Origin: Bacteroidetes bacterium UBA6161
Lineage (GTDB): Bacteria > Bacteroidota > Bacteroidia > NS11-12g > UBA955
Length of the DNA: 59,649 nucleotides
NCBI GenBank assembly: GCA_002422315.1
Contig: DIUJ01000086.1
Location: 45,443 to 105,091 of the forward strand
Direction of reading: 5' to 3'
Part shown: piece after piece, positions 26,492 to 36,038 of the stretch
How the letters are laid out: each line of letters starts with the position of its first letter
Numbering within the stretch: position 1 is the first letter of the stretch
Made by a program: the position numbers and the translations under genes
The notes under the pieces: model-generated
Seen by the model: only the letters and a program-made list of their open reading frames with translations
Databases searched by the model: none
What the model was told of the DNA's origin: nothing

Positions 26492-27765
26492 TACTTATAC
26501 TTATTGCCCCATAATTTTTTTAAAATATCTTTTATGTTTTGTTCTTTAGGGTTATTACCTGGTTCATACAAAGTTGTTCCATTTAGTAAATCGGGCATAA
26601 ACTCTTGTTCTGTAAAATTAAACGGAAAATCATGAGAATATTTGTAATCTTTTCCATAACCCATTTCTTTAAGTAATTTATTTGCAGCATTTCTAAGATG
26701 CATAGGTACTGGCAAATTCCCTGTTTCTTTAACTATAGCTTGTGCTTTTCCAATAGCTTCATAGGATGCATTGCTTTTGGGCGATGTAGCTAGATATATA
26801 GTACATTGGCTAAGCAATATTCTACTTTCTGGATAACCAATTATGCTTACTGCTTGGAATGTAGAGTTTGCTAGTATTAGAGCATTTGGGTTTGCATTTC
26901 CTATATCTTCAGAAGCGGATATCAGTAGCCTCCTTGCTATGAATTTTAAATCTTCTCCGCTTTCAATCATTCTAGCAAGCCAATACACTGCTGCATTTGG
27001 GTCGCTTCCTCTAATCGACTTTATAAATGCAGAAATGATATCATAATGCTGTTCTCCATTTTTATCGTACAACAATGGATTCTGCTTGATAATACTACTC
27101 ACTTTTTCATTGGTAATTTCCTTGCTTTCATCAATCGAAAAGCAGATTAATTCAAATAAATTTAACAATCGGCGTGCATCTCCGCCACTAAGTAATATTA
27201 AGGTTTCATATTCCTTAATTACAGGTTTTATTTTTTTTATTTCGGAATCATTTTCAATAGCATTATTCAGGAGTTTTTTTAAGTTTTCTGCTGTTAAGGG
27301 GTTTAATACATATACTTGACAACGAGACAATAAAGCAGGGATAACTTCGAAGCCTGGATTTTCTGTAGTAGCACCTATTAAAGTAATAATTCCTTTTTCT
27401 ACAGCCGCCAATAGAGAGTCTTGTTGAGATTTACTAAAGCGATGAATTTCATCAATAAAAAGAATGGATCTTTTATTTTGGTACAAACCTGTATTTTTAG
27501 AAGCTTTTTCTATTACCTCTCTTACTTCCTTTACTCCAGAATTTATTGCACTTAGGTTAAAAAAGGGACAATCTAATTCTGTACAAATTAATTTTGCAAG
27601 TGTAGTTTTACCAGTTCCAGGTGGCCCCCAAAGTATAAAGGAATGTATAAAACCACCTTGAATTTGTTTCCAAAGCGAGCCTTCAGGGCCTGTAAGGTGC
27701 TCCTGACCAATATATTCATTGAATGATTTAGGCCTTTGCCTTTCTGCAAGCGGAATGTGTATCAT
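26488..27765 (-). CDS. rarA: Replication-associated recombination protein RarA (MgsA)
   Basis: A 425-residue AAA+ clamp-loader-like ATPase acting at stalled replication forks. It has PLAERQRPKSFNEYIGQEHL at the start, Walker A WGPPGTGKTTLAK, Walker B SILFIDEIHRFSKSQQD, sensor-1 LIGATTENP, and the C-terminal MgsA domain (for example HYDIISAFIKSIRGSDPNAA and YWLARMIESGED). Length and order are normal. It is divergent from the FecR operon, with a 121-base region between. Confidence 0.95.
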   Translation of the reverse strand: MIHIPLAERQRPKSFNEYIGQEHLTGPEGSLWKQIQGGFIHSFILWGPPGTGKTTLAKLICTELDCPFFNLSAINSGVKEVREVIEKASKNTGLYQNKRSILFIDEIHRFSKSQQDSLLAAVEKGIITLIGATTENPGFEVIPALLSRCQVYVLNPLTAENLKKLLNNAIENDSEIKKIKPVIKEYETLILLSGGDARRLLNLFELICFSIDESKEITNEKVSSIIKQNPLLYDKNGEQHYDIISAFIKSIRGSDPNAAVYWLARMIESGEDLKFIARRLLISASEDIGNANPNALILANSTFQAVSIIGYPESRILLSQCTIYLATSPKSNASYEAIGKAQAIVKETGNLPVPMHLRNAANKLLKEMGYGKDYKYSHDFPFNFTEQEFMPDLLNGTTLYEPGNNPKEQNIKDILKKLWGNKYKY

Positions 27766-27787
27766 CTTTAAAGTTTCAAATATAAGT

Positions 27788-27818
27788 CAAGAATAAAAAC
27801 AAATATTTTTTATTCTTG
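27788..27818. promoter_or_regulatory. Perfect 12-bp inverted repeat between rarA and the FecR operon
   Basis: CAAGAATAAAAA (27788-27799) and TTTTTATTCTTG (27807-27818) are exact reverse complements around a seven-base loop. The site lies upstream of both divergent genes, so it is not a terminator of either; an operator is the simplest reading. Confidence 0.5.
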
Positions 27819-27886
27819 TATGGGGGCTACAATTATTTTTCCTGTACTAAAGGGAAACAATAGTTATATTTAATAACATTTAAACA

Positions 27887-28063
27887 ATGAAAGAAGAACT
27901 TCAAGCCAATATTCTTACAAAGTATGTTTCTGGGCAATGTACACCTCAAGAAGAAAAATTTCTTAAAGAATGGCTTAAAAGCAATCCAAGTAATGCTTAT
28001 TTTTTAAGAATTATCCAACAACAGTTGCAAAACGTATCTTCGTATTTGCAAACCGCTATTTAG
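27887..28063 (+). CDS. Small anti-sigma-domain-like peptide (split FecR N-terminus)
   Basis: A 58-residue ORF from ATG 27887 to TAG 28061-28063. The sequence includes NILTKYVSGQCTPQEEKFLK then EWLKSNPSNAYFLRII, which matches the N-terminal anti-sigma domain of Bacteroidota FecR proteins (pattern: L-x-KY-x-G-x-x-x-x-EE-x-x-x-x-x-EWL-x-x-x-P-x-N). The fecR frame begins two bases after its stop and is in a different reading frame. It may be a separately encoded sigma-binding peptide, or the product of a frameshift splitting an original single gene. It was too short for routine ORF calling. Confidence 0.75.
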   Translation: MKEELQANILTKYVSGQCTPQEEKFLKEWLKSNPSNAYFLRIIQQQLQNVSSYLQTAI

Positions 28064-28065
28064 TC

Positions 28066-29001
28066 ATGAGTTTATTTAATTTCAAACAGTTACTAAAAAA
28101 TCTCCTAGAGAATAAGCGTCTGCCTAAAGATTTAAGCGGATATGAATGGGTTTGGGAAAATAGCTCAAACTATTCATATAAAAATACTTCCCCAAAAGGT
28201 TTTAAAGCATTAACCGAAAAAATTAACCATAATTCTTCAGATTCAAATGTAGAAAAGTACCGGTTAAAACATAAGAAATATAGAAAACTAACCTTTGTAT
28301 TTGCATACGCTGCTCTTTTTCTTATGTTCTTATCAGCTGGCATATATTTTTATTATTCTAATAAGAATGTAGATTCGGTAGAGTATTTAAACAATGGTTC
28401 TGTAGCCAAAAAAATAACACTTATTGATGGAACTATTGTAGTTTTAAACTCTAAAAGTAAATTGGTAACTAACAAAGAATTTGGATACAAGCATAGGAAT
28501 TTTGTTTTAAATGGTGAAGCTTTTTTCGATGTAAAACCCAATAAGGAACTTCCTGATTTCCAAATTAAAAATAATCAAAATTTAACAGTTAAAGTTCTTG
28601 GAACTTCTTTTAATCTTAATTTTTACTCAAAATCTAAATCTACTGTTTCTGTAGTTTCTGGTAAAGTTAAAGTATTGCATAAGGATAAATTGATATCAAA
28701 ACTTGAAAAAGGAAGTTCAATTTCAGTTTACTCTAATGGCAAGGCACTTTTAGGAGGATTTGATTCAAACGAGGAACTTTCTTGGTTAGACAATCAATTA
28801 TTCTTTCGAGAAGAAAGTTTAGGAAATATAGCAGAACGTTTTTCCCAAGTATACAAGCATAGTCTTGTTTACCCTAAAGAGTTGATGGAAACCAAAATTA
28901 CAACAACATTGCCTATGGACAACATGGAACATGCAATACTAATTTTACAGGAGACTTTGAACAACTATTCTATAAGGGCTATTCCTTTAAATTCAAAATA
29001 A
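28066..29001 (+). CDS. FecR-family membrane anti-sigma regulator lacking most of its N-terminal domain
   Basis: 311 residues. The N-terminal 70 or so residues include only the end of an anti-sigma-like region (EWVWENSS, then PKGFKALTEKI). One transmembrane helix is at about 82-104. The periplasmic FecR domain follows (about 115-210, with LIDGTIVVLNSKSKL, NGEAFFDVKP and VLGTSFNLNFY), then a C-terminal DUF4974-like secretin/STN-fold domain (SWLDNQLFFREESLGNIAER). It would relay a signal from the downstream TonB receptor across the inner membrane to a sigma factor. The usual neighbouring sigma gene is missing. Confidence 0.9.
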   Translation: MSLFNFKQLLKNLLENKRLPKDLSGYEWVWENSSNYSYKNTSPKGFKALTEKINHNSSDSNVEKYRLKHKKYRKLTFVFAYAALFLMFLSAGIYFYYSNKNVDSVEYLNNGSVAKKITLIDGTIVVLNSKSKLVTNKEFGYKHRNFVLNGEAFFDVKPNKELPDFQIKNNQNLTVKVLGTSFNLNFYSKSKSTVSVVSGKVKVLHKDKLISKLEKGSSISVYSNGKALLGGFDSNEELSWLDNQLFFREESLGNIAERFSQVYKHSLVYPKELMETKITTTLPMDNMEHAILILQETLNNYSIRAIPLNSK

Positions 29002-29021
29002 TACCATACATTTGTGGGTAA

Positions 29022-31676
29022 ATGCCCACTTCGTATTTTCAAATATTTCGCATTTTTACTGTTGTATTTTTAATGCTTGCATTAAGCTATAAGAATGGTT
29101 TGAACGCACAAAATTGTTCACCTGTTCCCAAGGCATTATTAAATAAAACTGTAACTCTACCAAGTAAAAGTCTACCAACAAAAGCTCTTTTACTTTTTTT
29201 AGAACAACAAGTATCTGTACGTTTTTCATATCAAGAAAATATAATATTACCTTCTCAAATAATCAATTTTGATAAATATGAAAATAGGTTAGGTGTCTTA
29301 TTAGATTCATTATCGATTAGCAACAATATAATATTTTGCTTTATTGGCAATGCTACAATAGTAATTAAACCAAAAGTAGAAATACAAAACAAAGTAATTG
29401 TTTATGGTTTGTTAAAAGATAAACAAACTGGAGATAGGATTATAGGTGCAAATATTGTAGTTAGCTCCCAAAAGGTTTTTACAGAAACAAATAATGAAGG
29501 TATTTTTTTCTTGAGGCTTTATCCAGGAACTTATAATATTAAATTTTCTATTGTAGGATATGAAAACATAGAAAGAGTAGTACAAGTCACTGAAAATTTA
29601 TTTCTTGAGATAGATCTTGAATCAAATAAAATGGCACCTGTAATTGTAGTTGCAGATGATAAATCTACAGGAGAATCTATAGGAAGAGAACCCGGGAAAA
29701 TTAGTTTTAAGAGTAAATTAATGTCAAATATTTCACCTTTGTTTGGCGAATCGGATGTTTTTAGAGCATTGTTGCTTATGCCAGGTGTTCAAAGTGTAGG
29801 AGAGGGTTTGGCAGGTGTTTCTATAAGAGGCGGATCACCGGATCAGAATTTAGTATTGTTAGATGGTATACAAGTGTATAATCCCACACATTTGTTCGGA
29901 TTTTATTCTATATTCAACCCTGGTTTAGTACAAAATGTAAACATGTATAAATCTGATTTTAATTCGCAGTATGGTGGAAGGGTTTCTGGTGTAATTGAAG
30001 TAGAAACTAAAGAAGGGAGTACAAATAAAATTTCTGGAAATGCCAGTTTAGGTTTGATAGGTGCTGGCTTTGTATTAGAGGGGCCAATATCCAAAGCTAA
30101 AAAGACAACCTTTGTTATCGGTGCAAGAAGATCCTATATTGATGCAATGTTGTCTCCGTTTTTGGAAGCAAATTCCAATAGAAATAATGTTGGATTTTTA
30201 AGTACTTATTCTTTCTATGATTTAAATGCAAAAATTGTTCATAGATTTTCCCCCACTTCTAAATTGACATTAAACTTTTATTTAGGCAGAGACAATACGG
30301 TAGTTAGTAATGTTTTTAACATGGCTCAACCCCAGCGAGTTATTGAAGAAAAGGATAAACAAGAATCAGAATGGGGCAATACTGTTTATTCCGTAAAATG
30401 GCATAAGGTTTTTAAAAAGAAAAATATTGTGAGAACTCAGGCATGGAACAGTAGGTATGTTTTTAACAATATAAATCAATATACTTTTAAATTGTCTAAT
30501 GGACAAGAAAGTTCAGAAGATTTTTACAATTATAAGCTTTCATCGAAAATAAACGATTTTGGTTTTTCTACAGAATTCGTTCATTTAGGTTCTAAGTTGG
30601 ATTTTACTATTGGAGCCCAAAGTATATACCATACCTTCCAACCAGGAATCACTACTCTTGCGTCAAACTTTCAAAACATACAACCAATAAATTACTCTTC
30701 TAACCAAATTTATGGTGTAGAGAGTTCACTATACGGAGATACGGAATTAAAATTAAAATATGGCATTAATATAAAAACCGGATTACGTTTTACTTCATTT
30801 AATGCTTCTGCTACGTATAATTTTTTACAACCTAGAATCTTGGTAAAAAAACATATCAATAAGAATTCAAACCTCTATTTTGGATACATTGAAATGCAGC
30901 AGTTTATGCATTTATTACAAAATTTTAGTTTTGGAATTCCAAACAACTTATGGGTTCTTTCTACAGAAAAAATAAAACCAATTGTGAGTAAACAGTTTTC
31001 TCTTGGTTATATCTACAAATTGCCAAAATTAAATATTGGGATTGATTTTTATAGTAAAAATTTACTTAACCTTTTAGAATACCGAGAAAATACTAATTAT
31101 CTTGTTAGTTCGCAAAATTGGGAAGAAAAGGTTACAACAGGTCGTGGTCGAATTCAAGGATTTGAAATATTTGCAGAAAAAGTGGTAGGTGAATTTACCG
31201 GTTGGCTAAGCTATAATTATTCAATAAATATAAGACAGTTTGCAGAGATATTAAATGGAGAAGAATTTTATTCAGCAAACGATAGAAGACATGATTTTAA
31301 ATCTTCTATATCCTACAAGTTAAAGAAAAATGCACTCTTATCTGCTAATTTTGTATATGCTACAGGTAATCCATTTACCTTGCCAGAACAAATTTACTAC
31401 GGTGTAGATGCTTCCGGAAACCCTGTTGAGATATTGTTGCCCGGTGAGAGAAATGCATTTAGAATGAACCACTACCATAGGGCAGACATAAATTACTCTT
31501 ATTTTAATAAGAATAAAATTGGAGAATATGTTTTTTCTTTTGGTGTTTACAATGTATACAACAATCCCAATCCTTTTTTTATAACTCCAGGGTACAATGA
31601 TTCTGGGAAACGCGTTCTTAGGCAGTTTACTTTATTCCCTTTTTTCCCATCTTTTACATTAAACCAAAAATTTTAA
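29022..31676 (+). CDS. TonB-dependent outer-membrane receptor with N-terminal signalling-type domain
   Basis: 884 residues. The signal peptide ends near residue 30 (GLNAQ). An STN-like domain (about 40-115, with TKALLLFLEQQVSVRFSYQE) comes next, then a carboxypeptidase-regulatory-like domain (about 125-200). The plug has FRALLLMPGVQSVGEG, SIRGGSPDQNLVLLDGIQVY and SQYGGRVSGVIEVETKEG. The rest is a beta-barrel ending in LNQKF with a C-terminal aromatic. The STN domain fits signalling to FecR. It is paired with the DUF4249 lipoprotein three bases downstream, an arrangement common in Bacteroidota. The ligand is unknown; this is not an obvious SusC. Confidence 0.93.
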   Translation: MPTSYFQIFRIFTVVFLMLALSYKNGLNAQNCSPVPKALLNKTVTLPSKSLPTKALLLFLEQQVSVRFSYQENIILPSQIINFDKYENRLGVLLDSLSISNNIIFCFIGNATIVIKPKVEIQNKVIVYGLLKDKQTGDRIIGANIVVSSQKVFTETNNEGIFFLRLYPGTYNIKFSIVGYENIERVVQVTENLFLEIDLESNKMAPVIVVADDKSTGESIGREPGKISFKSKLMSNISPLFGESDVFRALLLMPGVQSVGEGLAGVSIRGGSPDQNLVLLDGIQVYNPTHLFGFYSIFNPGLVQNVNMYKSDFNSQYGGRVSGVIEVETKEGSTNKISGNASLGLIGAGFVLEGPISKAKKTTFVIGARRSYIDAMLSPFLEANSNRNNVGFLSTYSFYDLNAKIVHRFSPTSKLTLNFYLGRDNTVVSNVFNMAQPQRVIEEKDKQESEWGNTVYSVKWHKVFKKKNIVRTQAWNSRYVFNNINQYTFKLSNGQESSEDFYNYKLSSKINDFGFSTEFVHLGSKLDFTIGAQSIYHTFQPGITTLASNFQNIQPINYSSNQIYGVESSLYGDTELKLKYGINIKTGLRFTSFNASATYNFLQPRILVKKHINKNSNLYFGYIEMQQFMHLLQNFSFGIPNNLWVLSTEKIKPIVSKQFSLGYIYKLPKLNIGIDFYSKNLLNLLEYRENTNYLVSSQNWEEKVTTGRGRIQGFEIFAEKVVGEFTGWLSYNYSINIRQFAEILNGEEFYSANDRRHDFKSSISYKLKKNALLSANFVYATGNPFTLPEQIYYGVDASGNPVEILLPGERNAFRMNHYHRADINYSYFNKNKIGEYVFSFGVYNVYNNPNPFFITPGYNDSGKRVLRQFTLFPFFPSFTLNQKF

Positions 31677-31678
31677 AA

Positions 31679-32578
31679 ATGATGAATCTATTTAAAATGA
31701 TGGTTTTATTCTTAAGCATTAGTTTACTAACTGCTTGCTTTAAGGAAATACCATACCCAAATATAGATGGTAACAAACAATATGTAATCAATTGTATTTT
31801 CGAAATAAATACTACTCCTGTAGCCAAGGTTTACCAAACTGCCATTTTAGGGGCAAATTCAACCCCTGAAATTTTTTCAGAAGCTCAGCTTTTGCTTTAC
31901 GACAGCATTATGGGTAAAATCGATAGTTTTGTTTTTGACCCCATTTCTCAAAATTATACATGCAATACTATCTGTACTGAAAAAAACAAATATTTTTTGG
32001 TGCTTAAAAATAACAATTCTCAAGTTGCAATAGCAAAAGAAGAATTAACTAGTAGTGTTTTAAACTACACGATAGATACCCAAACTGTCATATTTAGAGG
32101 GAAAGAAGACTTTCTTCAAATAAAACTAACAATATCTGATGAAGTTAACCTTGAAAATTATTATGGTTTTCAATTACTTAGATCGTATTGGAAGTATGCC
32201 AACAACGATTCTACATTTGAAGAAGAAATTCAGGAATTAGAAACAATAGATTATTGGTTTTTAAGAAACGAAAATTCACAATTTACAAAAAAAGAACTTT
32301 TGCTGCGAGATATTGGCTTTGAAGACAAGGTAGCAATTCTTCGATTTGGAGCATTTAGCTTGTATGCAAATTCATCTAAACAAAAGACAATTGCATTAAA
32401 ATTAATTTGCTCTAAAATGAGTTCTAATCTATACCAATACAGGCAAACAATAAACGAACATTTATTTTATCAGACCGACCCCTTTGCTCAATCTACTACA
32501 GTTTATACCAATTGGGACAATACGAGAGGAATATTTGCTTCAAAATACTCAGATACAACTTATTTGTATAAACCATAG
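31679..32578 (+). CDS. DUF4249 lipoprotein
   Basis: 299 residues. The signal peptide ends with the lipobox LLTACFKE (Cys about 20). The DUF4249 start, with YVINCIFEINTTPVAKVYQT, is visible, followed by a beta-rich domain including AQLLLYDSIMGK. In this phylum DUF4249 lipoproteins are encoded next to TonB receptors and are thought to form a receptor pair; the ligand is unknown. It starts two bases after the receptor stop and is the last gene of the operon. Confidence 0.88.
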   Translation: MMNLFKMMVLFLSISLLTACFKEIPYPNIDGNKQYVINCIFEINTTPVAKVYQTAILGANSTPEIFSEAQLLLYDSIMGKIDSFVFDPISQNYTCNTICTEKNKYFLVLKNNNSQVAIAKEELTSSVLNYTIDTQTVIFRGKEDFLQIKLTISDEVNLENYYGFQLLRSYWKYANNDSTFEEEIQELETIDYWFLRNENSQFTKKELLLRDIGFEDKVAILRFGAFSLYANSSKQKTIALKLICSKMSSNLYQYRQTINEHLFYQTDPFAQSTTVYTNWDNTRGIFASKYSDTTYLYKP

Positions 32579-32639
32579 ATTTTCGTTTGACAGGAATAAA
32601 TTAACCCCAGAAAAAACCCCTTTATAGCATTAAATGTAT

Positions 32640-32647
32640 TAATTTTG
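32640..32647 (+). promoter_or_regulatory. Candidate -7 element of ndk
   Basis: TAATTTTG fits TAnnTTTG and lies 23 bases before the ndk ATG. No TTTG is seen at the proper distance upstream, so only half the promoter is supported. Confidence 0.5.
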
Positions 32648-32670
32648 CAACCCAAAGTTTAAAAATAAAA

Positions 32671-33090
32671 ATGAAAACCAATCAAACCTTCACCATGATT
32701 AAGCCAGATGCAGTATCTAACGGTCACACTGGTAAAATTTTAGACCAAATTATTTCCAATGGTTTTAGAATCAAAGCTATGAAATATATGCAATTAACCA
32801 AAGAACAAGCAGAGGATTTTTATGGTATTCACAGAGAAAGACCTTTTTTTAATGATTTAGTGTCTTTTATGATTTCTGGTCCTATAGTAGCTGCAATTTT
32901 AGAAAAAGAAAATGCAGTAGAAGATTTTAGAAAATTAATAGGTGCTACTAATCCTAAGGAAGCAGCGGAGGGAACTATTAGAAACAGATTTGCGGTTTCT
33001 ATCGATGCAAATGCAATACATGGATCGGACAGCAATGAAAATGCAGCAATAGAAGGAAACTTCTTTTTTAGTAGCTTTGAAAGGTTTTAA
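32671..33090 (+). CDS. ndk: Nucleoside-diphosphate kinase
   Basis: 139 residues, normal for bacterial Ndk. It opens with QTFTMIKPDAVSNGHTGKI. The catalytic phospho-His lies in NAIHGSDSNENA near residue 115. It transfers the terminal phosphate between NTPs and NDPs in the cytoplasm. RERPFFNDLVSFMISGP is the conserved central segment. The S41 protease gene starts 13 bases downstream. Confidence 0.97.
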   Translation: MKTNQTFTMIKPDAVSNGHTGKILDQIISNGFRIKAMKYMQLTKEQAEDFYGIHRERPFFNDLVSFMISGPIVAAILEKENAVEDFRKLIGATNPKEAAEGTIRNRFAVSIDANAIHGSDSNENAAIEGNFFFSSFERF

Positions 33091-33103
33091 TTAAACCTAA
33101 ACC

Positions 33104-34717
33104 TTGAATTCAGTTACACCAAGAAACTCTAGATCTAGGCGTAAAAGTTATTTACAGCCGGTTATTTATTCACTTCTTTTACTTGGAGGGATAATAACCG
33201 GCATTTTTATTAATCCCCAACACAAAACCCGCTTTTATCAAATCTTAGATATTGTAAAATTAGATTATGTGGAAAAGCCAGAACCTGTTGAATTGGAGGA
33301 ATTTGCTATTAAAGGTATGCTTTCTCAGCTCGACCCACATTCTACTTTTATTCCTAAAGAATTGGTTGACTACACACAACGACAAGTAAAAGGTAACCTA
33401 TTTACAATTGGTGCCGATTTTATTCTTTATGCAGATACACCAGTTGTAATTTCAGTTCCAAATCAAAGTAGCGCTTTTGTTTCTGGTTTAAAAGAAGGGG
33501 ATAGACTTCTTTCTGTAAACAGCAAGAATTTGACTAATCAGAAATATGAATATGCAAAAGTTGCAGCCTTGCTTAGTGGAAAACAAAATACCTTTTTAAC
33601 TCTTAAGGTTTTAAGAAAAAAAAACCAAAGAGTTTTTGAAACACAAGTTAAGCTTGTAAAACAAGAACTCAAAGGGGTGGATGTGTTTTACATGTTAGAT
33701 AGATACACAGGACTTATAAAGATTAATTATTTTGGGGCAAACACACACAATGATTTTAAACTTGCTTTACAAAAGCTAAGTGAAAAAGGTGCAAAAAATA
33801 TTGTAATAGACCTAAGGAACAATGGGGGAGGCTTACTTAGAGAATCCATAAAAATTGCAAACGAATTTTTGAATAAAGGGGACCTAATTTCTTATACCAA
33901 AGGCAGGAAAAGAAAAACAGAAAAATTTATTTCGAATGGTAATGGAATTTTTAAAACAGGAAGGGTTCTAATCTTAACAAACACCAATACTGCTTCTGCT
34001 AGTGAAATACTATCTGGAGCATTGCAAGATAACGATAGGGCATTGGTAATAGGAACAAGGACATTCGGTAAGGGATTAGTTCAGGAACCATACCTCTTAC
34101 CCGATGGTTCTTTTCTTAGGCTTACCGTAGCCAAATACTATACTCCAAGTGGAAGAAGTATACAAAAGCCTTATACTAAAAATGTAGAAGAGTATAAATT
34201 GGAAATATACAACCGAAATAAAATTCAAATAGCGGAAGACTTAGAAAAAAAGGAATATTTTTCACTTATAAAAAACAGAAAACTACATTCTGGAGGTGGG
34301 ATTTGGCCAGATATGAATCTTTCAGATTCTTTGAATACAAAAAAGATAATCAACAGCGCTTACCCCAATATTTTTGCCAGTAAATTATTCCAAATATACA
34401 TATTGGATTTCTGTAAGAATGAGGTACTGCTAATAAATAAAAAATACAACAATCCCGTATCGTTCAACAAAAACTACCAAATATCCAATTCCTTGTTTCT
34501 GAGTTTTAAAAAATTTGTTAAAACACAGCGTTCTTCTGCTTTTTTTAAGCAAAACTCAGAAGTAGAGACAGATAAGCTACTAAAGCAATATCTAAAGGCA
34601 TATTTGGCACAACAATGCTTTTCGGAAGCAGGATATTCACTTGTTATAAATACCCAAGAAGGGGTATTTACCAAAATCCAATTGGGATTATTTTTATATG
34701 ATAAACACCTTAAATAA
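33104..34717 (+). CDS. Carboxyl-terminal processing peptidase, S41 family
   Basis: 537 residues. One N-terminal transmembrane helix (about 20-37) anchors it. LSQLDPHSTFIP is the family's N-terminal motif; a PDZ-like domain (about 90-165) has VPNQSSAFVSGLKEGDRLLS. The catalytic Ser lies in TNTASASEILSGAL and the Lys in GTRTFGKGLVQEP, so the Ser/Lys dyad is present. The last 150 or so residues form a Bacteroidota-type C-terminal extension. The frame has no suitable ATG before the membrane helix; TTG at 33104 is taken as the start. Confidence 0.92.
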   Translation: MNSVTPRNSRSRRKSYLQPVIYSLLLLGGIITGIFINPQHKTRFYQILDIVKLDYVEKPEPVELEEFAIKGMLSQLDPHSTFIPKELVDYTQRQVKGNLFTIGADFILYADTPVVISVPNQSSAFVSGLKEGDRLLSVNSKNLTNQKYEYAKVAALLSGKQNTFLTLKVLRKKNQRVFETQVKLVKQELKGVDVFYMLDRYTGLIKINYFGANTHNDFKLALQKLSEKGAKNIVIDLRNNGGGLLRESIKIANEFLNKGDLISYTKGRKRKTEKFISNGNGIFKTGRVLILTNTNTASASEILSGALQDNDRALVIGTRTFGKGLVQEPYLLPDGSFLRLTVAKYYTPSGRSIQKPYTKNVEEYKLEIYNRNKIQIAEDLEKKEYFSLIKNRKLHSGGGIWPDMNLSDSLNTKKIINSAYPNIFASKLFQIYILDFCKNEVLLINKKYNNPVSFNKNYQISNSLFLSFKKFVKTQRSSAFFKQNSEVETDKLLKQYLKAYLAQQCFSEAGYSLVINTQEGVFTKIQLGLFLYDKHLK

Positions 34718-34750
34718 ACGATATTTATCAAAACTTTTTTTTAACTAACT

Positions 34751-36034
34751 ATGTTTGCAAGTATAGTGTCATCTTTAAACAAATTATTATTTTTCGGTCT
34801 GTTAGGAATCTTGTTCCTATTGTTCGACCTTTACGCTTGGCAAGCAGTCAAAACTATTCTAAAGTCTGCCTCTAGTAGAACCAAGCTTTATGTTACATGG
34901 GCTTATTGGTTTGTATCAATTCTTTTTATAGTATTAATTATACTTAGGCCATTTATTCAAATCGAAAAAATAGGGTCTAGCGCATTAACGCTATTACAAG
35001 TATTTGGTTTTATATTGGTTATAGCCAAGTTGTTCATTATTTTACCGCTTATCGCAGAGGATGTATTTAGGGGAGTAGAGTGGGTTTATAACAAATTCAA
35101 TAAAAACTCTCTTCAAAATACCACACTCGCGGAGAGAAGAAAATTTATTTCGATTACGGGATTGATGGTGGGTGCTGTTCCTTTAGTAGGCATGTCATGG
35201 GGGCTTATAAAGGGAGCGCATAACTATAAAATAAAAAGAAAGAAAATCCAATTTGATAATTTACCTTCCTCTTTCCATGGTTTAAAACTGGTTCAAGTTT
35301 CCGATATTCACTCAGGTAGTTTTTGGGATAAAAAAGCAGTGGAAAGGGGCATACAAATGATTTTAGATTTAAAACCCGATATTCTTGTTTTTACTGGTGA
35401 TTTGGTGAATAATACTGCAGATGAAATGGATAATTGGAAAGCCCTTTTTTCAAAATTAGATGCCAAAATGGGAGTATATTCCGTACTAGGAAATCACGAT
35501 TATGGCGATTATGTGGTATGGTCTAGTGAAGAATCTAAGCTTGAAAATTTAGAAAAACTTAAAAATGTACATGCAGAAATGGGATGGAATTTGTTGTTGA
35601 ACGATTCTGTAATCTTAGAAAAAAACTCAGATAAAATAGCTTTGCTAGGAGTAGAAAATTGGAGTGCAAAAGGAAATTTCCCTAAATATGGTAAATTGAA
35701 TGAAGCATTGGAGACCTGCAAAGAAGTAGATTTTAAAGTGCTTCTATCTCACGATCCTAGCCACTGGAGAGCAGAAGTATTGCAAAAACAAGAAAACATA
35801 ATGCTTACTCTTTCAGGTCATACCCATGGTTTTCAGTTTGGGATAGAAACCCATGGTTTTAAATGGAGCCCAGTTAAATATATGTATCCAGAATGGGCTG
35901 GTCTTTATAGCAAAGAGGATAAATATTTGTATGTAAATAGAGGCTTTGGGTATATAGGGTACCCTGGAAGATTAGGCATAAATCCTGAAATTACAGAGAT
36001 TACTTTGCTGAAAAAAGATTTCGCTATTGCGTGA
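34751..36034 (+). CDS. Membrane-anchored metallophosphoesterase (YkuE-like)
   Basis: 427 residues. The N-terminal 160 or so residues contain about four hydrophobic helices. A calcineurin-like phosphoesterase follows with VQVSDIHSGSFW, FTGDLVNN, LGNHDYGDY, LLSHDPSH and LSGHTHGFQFG, which together carry all the expected di-metal ligands. Family members act on phosphodiesters such as UDP-diacylglucosamine or phospholipids; the substrate is unknown. The ATG is at 34751. The DUF2256 gene starts 4 bases after its stop. Confidence 0.9.
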   Translation: MFASIVSSLNKLLFFGLLGILFLLFDLYAWQAVKTILKSASSRTKLYVTWAYWFVSILFIVLIILRPFIQIEKIGSSALTLLQVFGFILVIAKLFIILPLIAEDVFRGVEWVYNKFNKNSLQNTTLAERRKFISITGLMVGAVPLVGMSWGLIKGAHNYKIKRKKIQFDNLPSSFHGLKLVQVSDIHSGSFWDKKAVERGIQMILDLKPDILVFTGDLVNNTADEMDNWKALFSKLDAKMGVYSVLGNHDYGDYVVWSSEESKLENLEKLKNVHAEMGWNLLLNDSVILEKNSDKIALLGVENWSAKGNFPKYGKLNEALETCKEVDFKVLLSHDPSHWRAEVLQKQENIMLTLSGHTHGFQFGIETHGFKWSPVKYMYPEWAGLYSKEDKYLYVNRGFGYIGYPGRLGINPEITEITLLKKDFAIA

Positions 36035-36038
36035 TTAT

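Noticed and set aside
34749..34756. TATGTTTG as a -7 element at the metallophosphoesterase start
   Set aside because: It contains the start codon itself and has no -33 box at the right distance, so it is probably coding sequence that fits by chance.
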